A stretch of DNA of 6,931 nt, taken from contig CAAGLL010000071.1 of NCBI GenBank assembly GCA_900770725.1, positions 1-6,931 on the forward strand, given 5' to 3'. The stretch is from an uncultured Succinivibrio sp. (GTDB lineage Bacteria > Pseudomonadota > Gammaproteobacteria > Enterobacterales > Succinivibrionaceae). Below are positions 4,629 to 6,931 of the stretch, one piece after another. The position numbers were made by a program, and so were the translations under genes. The notes beneath the pieces are model-generated. The model did no database searches. It saw only the letters and a list, made by a program, of their open reading frames with translations, and was not told where the DNA came from. Within the stretch, counting starts at the first letter, position 1; each line of letters starts with the position of its first letter.

Positions 4629-6380
4629 ATGCCTAACAACATCTTTGGCTTCGTTGAAGGCCTGGGGGCATCGCACCACCTGGCATCCCAGCTCAGCGTC
4701 GCCGATTTCCTTCTGAAGATCAGCACCAGCGACCGCAATGCCGTCCTTGGAGTGTGCGGCGTCGTGCGAGCGCTTTTCAATTCCGCCCGCAAGACGGGCA
4801 GGCTGACTCTGAAGATGCTGCGCGATGCAGCCGTGAGCCAGATCAGGCTCCAGATGTTCAACTGCCCGGATCTGGAGGATTTCATTGCCGCTGCGGACGC
4901 GGCGTTCGATGGCCGGACAATCATGGAGTTCGGCCCCGCCTGCGCGTTCGGCTACTTCAGCGGCCTCGTCGAGCAATCAAAATCAAAGGCGCCTGCGCTT
5001 TCGCCAGGCGCCTGCGAGGAGATGCTCCTGGATCGGCTGTTCATATCGCGCATTGGCGGCGAGCTGTCCTTCTACAACGGCTCGTGCCATGTGTCCAACA
5101 GCGTCGCGTGCAAGAGCCAGATCCGAAAAGTCCTCGGCCTCATTGACGCAACGCAGAGGGACGCCGATGAGATCGTCTACCGCGTCTCGACCATGGCGAT
5201 GCCCGTTCAGCAGGCCAGGGTCAATGATCACGGGGTGGACTATGTCTCAGTTGCCAACGGGATACTCAGGCTTGACAGCTCCAGGCGCGAGGTTGCGCTC
5301 CTGCCGCCGAACCCGCACATCGTCCTTCTCAACTCGCTGCCAGTCTCATACGATCCCGCCGCCAAGGATGAAGCCGTTTGCGAGGCCCTGGGCCAGTGGG
5401 CGAACGGCGATCCAGGCGTCAGGGACAACATAGTCGAGGCGATGGGGATGTGCCTCACCCGCCGCAGCTACAAGAAGTCGGTGCTCATTGTGGGCAAGGC
5501 CAACGGGGGCAAGAGCGCGTTCATCAAGCGCCTGCTCATGGAGAGGCTGCTGGGCCAGGAGAATTGCATCGCCTTGTCGCTCACGCAGATCATGGATCGC
5601 TTCTCGACAATCCTGGCCAAGGACAAGCTGCTGATGGTCGCAGACGACATAAGCCCGGACGGCGGCGATCCGAACGGGCAGGCGGTGCTTAAGCAGCTGA
5701 TCGACGGCCTGGAGCTCAAGGGCGAGCGCAAGGGCGAGCAGCCCGTCAACTTCAAGCCATACTCGAAAATCCTCGCGGCCTCGAACTTCATCCCCAGGTT
5801 CGAGGACGAGGCGCTGGCCAAGCGCTTTTACGTGATCCCCTTTGACGGCAATTTTGAAAACCAGACCGTGAACGAGGAGATCTACTCGCCCAGGGCGCTC
5901 TCATGCTGGCTCAACCTGATGATCGAGGGCTTCTTCAGGATCGAGGAGCACAGGGCCGGGAACGAGCCGATCTTCACCCCGTGCAGGCGCTGCGAGGAGG
6001 CCAACGCCCAGCTCATGGCGGCGGGGAGGACTTCAAGCGAGAGCTACCTCTCGGAGCTTTCGCACGAGTGCAGGGAGGACGCCATCGAGGCGCTTACCTG
6101 GGACTTCGTGAACCGCCCGGCGTGCTGGCAGGCCAACTACCAGGCGCAGGTCTACGCGGAGTACGTGAGGTGGACGAGGGAGAACGGCGAGAAGGCCGCC
6201 AGCAGGATCGAGTTTTGCCGGACGGTGCAGCGGATGTTCCCGGAGCTGGTCTTGATGGATCACAGGACGCGCACCGAAGAGGGGGGGCGGACGCACGCCT
6301 ACTTCTACTGCAAGCCGCAGTACGCCGACAAGGCCCACACGGAGATCGTCAAGGGGATCTTCAGGGTTCAGAGGAAATGA
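4629..6380 (+). CDS. P4/D5-type superfamily 3 replication helicase
   Basis: The 583-aa protein is a phage/plasmid replication helicase of the D5/P4 alpha class, an ATP-driven hexamer expected to unwind DNA at the element's origin. A D5_N-like segment spans about residues 205-285 (VANGILRLDSSRR, then LPVSYDPAAKDE). The SF3 core follows: Walker A GKANGGKS (289-296, K295), Walker B LLMVADD (334-340), motif C KILAASN (380-386, N386), and AKRFYVIPF (397-405), which probably holds the arginine finger. Residues about 475-583 resemble a C-terminal winged-helix DNA-binding region. The first 200 residues show no clear archaeo-eukaryotic primase motifs and no zinc finger, so primase activity cannot be claimed; P4 alpha itself is longer and has primase at the N-terminus. 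GGAGG (4620-4624) lies 4 bp before the ATG. It shares AGG-rich arginine use with the second integrase. A strong terminator lies 38 bp after the gene. Confidence 0.9.
   Translation: MPNNIFGFVEGLGASHHLASQLSVADFLLKISTSDRNAVLGVCGVVRALFNSARKTGRLTLKMLRDAAVSQIRLQMFNCPDLEDFIAAADAAFDGRTIMEFGPACAFGYFSGLVEQSKSKAPALSPGACEEMLLDRLFISRIGGELSFYNGSCHVSNSVACKSQIRKVLGLIDATQRDADEIVYRVSTMAMPVQQARVNDHGVDYVSVANGILRLDSSRREVALLPPNPHIVLLNSLPVSYDPAAKDEAVCEALGQWANGDPGVRDNIVEAMGMCLTRRSYKKSVLIVGKANGGKSAFIKRLLMERLLGQENCIALSLTQIMDRFSTILAKDKLLMVADDISPDGGDPNGQAVLKQLIDGLELKGERKGEQPVNFKPYSKILAASNFIPRFEDEALAKRFYVIPFDGNFENQTVNEEIYSPRALSCWLNLMIEGFFRIEEHRAGNEPIFTPCRRCEEANAQLMAAGRTSSESYLSELSHECREDAIEALTWDFVNRPACWQANYQAQVYAEYVRWTRENGEKAASRIEFCRTVQRMFPELVLMDHRTRTEEGGRTHAYFYCKPQYADKAHTEIVKGIFRVQRK
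4987..5013. repeat. Intragenic 9-bp-arm inverted repeat in the helicase gene
   Basis: AGGCGCCTG (4987-4995) and CAGGCGCCT (5005-5013) are exact inverted copies around a 9-bp centre. GGCGCCTGCG is also directly repeated here (4988-4997, 5007-5016). The segment encodes the Ala/Pro/Ser stretch at about residues 120-128, a probable linker between the unknown N-terminal region and the rest. Confidence 0.6.
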
Positions 6381-6417
6381 CCCAGCCCATCCAGGCGGTC
6401 ATGCGCAGATGAATTGC

Positions 6418-6440
6418 AGGGCGCCGCCAAGGCGCCCTTT
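6418..6440 (+). terminator. Intrinsic terminator after the helicase gene
   Basis: AGGGCGCC (6418-6425) and GGCGCCCT (6431-6438) form an exact 8-bp stem with a GCCAA loop, then TT. It closes the integrase-alpA-helicase direction of transcription. Its flanks (ATTGCAGG before, CCTTTCC after) are the same as those of the terminator at 2191-2213. Confidence 0.8.
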
Positions 6441-6612
6441 CCGCACGAGCTGCCGAGGCTGCCATGGGGGCGGCGCTGACTGCGCAAATCATGGCCAGCC
6501 AGGGCCGCGCACCTGGCCGCCGCCCATTCAGCCCGCCTTTTCAGACTTTTCATTTAAAACTGCAAATCAAGGGGTTATGACTGACGATGCTCTGTTCAAT
6601 CCTCATTGTCAC

Positions 6613-6649
6613 TTGTTAGCGCTTCGTGTTGGTTGTTAGCGCTTAGTGT
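6613..6649. repeat. Two 17-bp direct repeats, iteron-like
   Basis: TTGTTAGCGCTTCGTGT (6613-6629) and TTGTTAGCGCTTAGTGT (6633-6649) differ at one base and are spaced by 20 bp, so they face the same side of the helix. GTCAC precedes the first copy (6608-6612) and follows within the second (6648-6652), with degenerate TTGTTA and TTAGTTAGC further right (up to about 6690). They resemble origin iterons or regulator sites; the binding protein is unknown. Confidence 0.7.
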
Positions 6650-6715
6650 CACTCGTTGTTAAACATCAAATCAAATGTGACTTAGTTAGCTTTTGTTGAA
6701 ATCTACACCGTAGGG

Positions 6716-6804
6716 CAAGATGTGTATTTGTGCGTACAACGCCCAAATACCGGCCCCAACTCCCACTCCGGGCTAACGCCCTCCGGGTCGAGGGGCACAT
6801 CTTG
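6716..6804. other. 89-nt segment able to fold into a closed multi-hairpin structure
   Basis: CAAGATGTG (6716-6724) and CACATCTTG (6796-6804) are exact inverted copies enclosing two inner elements: TATTTGTGCG / CGCCCAAATA (6725-6734, 6740-6749; one mismatch, TACAA loop) and CCCC / GGGG (6754-6757, 6792-6795) around GGGC-TAAC-GCCC (6770-6781). CTCCGGG is also repeated at 6766-6772 and 6781-6787. It may be a non-coding RNA, an origin or nicking structure, or a recombination site; the strand of any RNA is not clear. It matches no RNA family I recognise. Confidence 0.45.
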
Positions 6805-6931
6805 TTCTGGTCTGTAAAACACGAGGTTTTGGGACGTGGGCAACGGACTTGAGACAGGCCCCGCAACGACGTGTGAGACAGGGCTTTTGATGGGCGGGGA
6901 TCCTCAAGCAGCAGGATCGATTGGTGCGGCA

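Larger units (their letters stand above)
6441..6931. other. Non-coding region after the helicase: possible origin and structured element
   Basis: About 490 bp without a convincing gene. Short frames with weak start signals exist (for example 38 codons at 6464-6580 and 20 codons at 6577-6639), and a frame open to the right edge has an ATG at 6890, but none can be supported. The first 100 bp are G+C-rich. Around 6540-6710 the sequence turns A+T-rich and carries direct repeats, then a strongly folded 89-nt segment. TGAGACAGG is repeated at 6850-6858 and 6874-6882, and GATCCT / AGGATC (6900-6905, 6915-6920) forms a small hairpin. An A+T-rich, repeat-bearing stretch just after a replication helicase gene is a plausible origin, but this is inferred from position and texture. 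Confidence 0.5.

Noticed and set aside
6377..6412. 11-codon frame overlapping the helicase stop (ATGA)
   Set aside because: It has a purine-rich upstream stretch and overlaps in the usual coupled way, but 11 residues with no family cannot be supported.
6464..6639. Overlapping 38- and 20-codon frames after the helicase terminator
   Set aside because: The start signals are weak or poorly spaced and the translations are not recognised.
6818..6931. Frame open to the right edge (ATG at 6890, or GTG at 6836)
   Set aside because: Too little sequence remains and neither start has a clear ribosome binding site; it could be the start of the next gene but cannot be called.
6725..6931. Group II intron start (GTGCG at 6731) or integron attC site (GGCTAAC) in the structured segment
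   Set aside because: No intron domain V, reverse transcriptase, or paired attC core sites could be found; the resemblance is limited to a few bases.

Overview
The window reads as a stretch of mobile DNA in a high-GC bacterial chromosome or contig. Good GGAGG-type ribosome binding sites precede all but one of the genes. A class III (anaerobic) ribonucleotide-reductase glycyl-radical fragment suggests an anaerobic or facultative host. A gut-type Gram-negative, possibly proteobacterial, would fit the P4/AlpA-like genes, but no housekeeping gene is present, so the organism cannot be named. No tRNA, rRNA, CRISPR array or IS element was recognised.

Layout. (1) Positions 1-161 are a non-coding flank ending in a 9-bp inverted repeat directly after the first integrase. 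(2) A tyrosine integrase (162-1331, minus) is divergent from, and only 11 bp from, a small plus-strand cassette. The cassette holds a tail-fibre-assembly-like protein (1343-1849), a 65-aa four-cysteine protein (1851-2048) and an overlapping 52-aa protein matching the glycyl-radical loop of anaerobic ribonucleotide reductase (2023-2181), closed by an intrinsic terminator (2191-2213). This looks like the two ends of a prophage brought together, perhaps by a large deletion. (3) Positions 2214-2796 are about 580 bp of non-coding DNA rich in repeats: a tandem 10-mer, a 10-bp-arm palindrome, ATGGATC repeats and TGGACTAC repeats. They lie upstream of the second integrase. (4) A compact satellite-like cassette follows: a second tyrosine integrase (2797-3978), an AlpA-type regulator/excisionase (4200-4457) and a P4/D5-type superfamily 3 helicase (4629-6380), then a strong terminator (6418-6440). 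Palindromes sit in front of alpA and of the helicase gene. (5) Positions 6441-6931 carry no convincing gene but hold two 17-bp repeats at a 20-bp period, and an 89-nt segment that can fold into a closed multi-hairpin structure.

How the parts may work together. The second integrase, AlpA-like protein and helicase are the usual core of P4-like satellites and related integrative elements: insertion/excision, control of excision, and autonomous replication. The repeats after the helicase are a candidate replication origin, and those before the integrase a candidate operator or arm-site array. The first integrase and tail-end genes are probably from a different phage: the first integrase writes arginine mainly as CGC/CGG, while the second integrase and helicase use AGG heavily. 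The most unusual content is the free-standing glycyl-radical module paired with a small cysteine protein, and the very small three-gene cassette with its dense set of symmetrical DNA sites.
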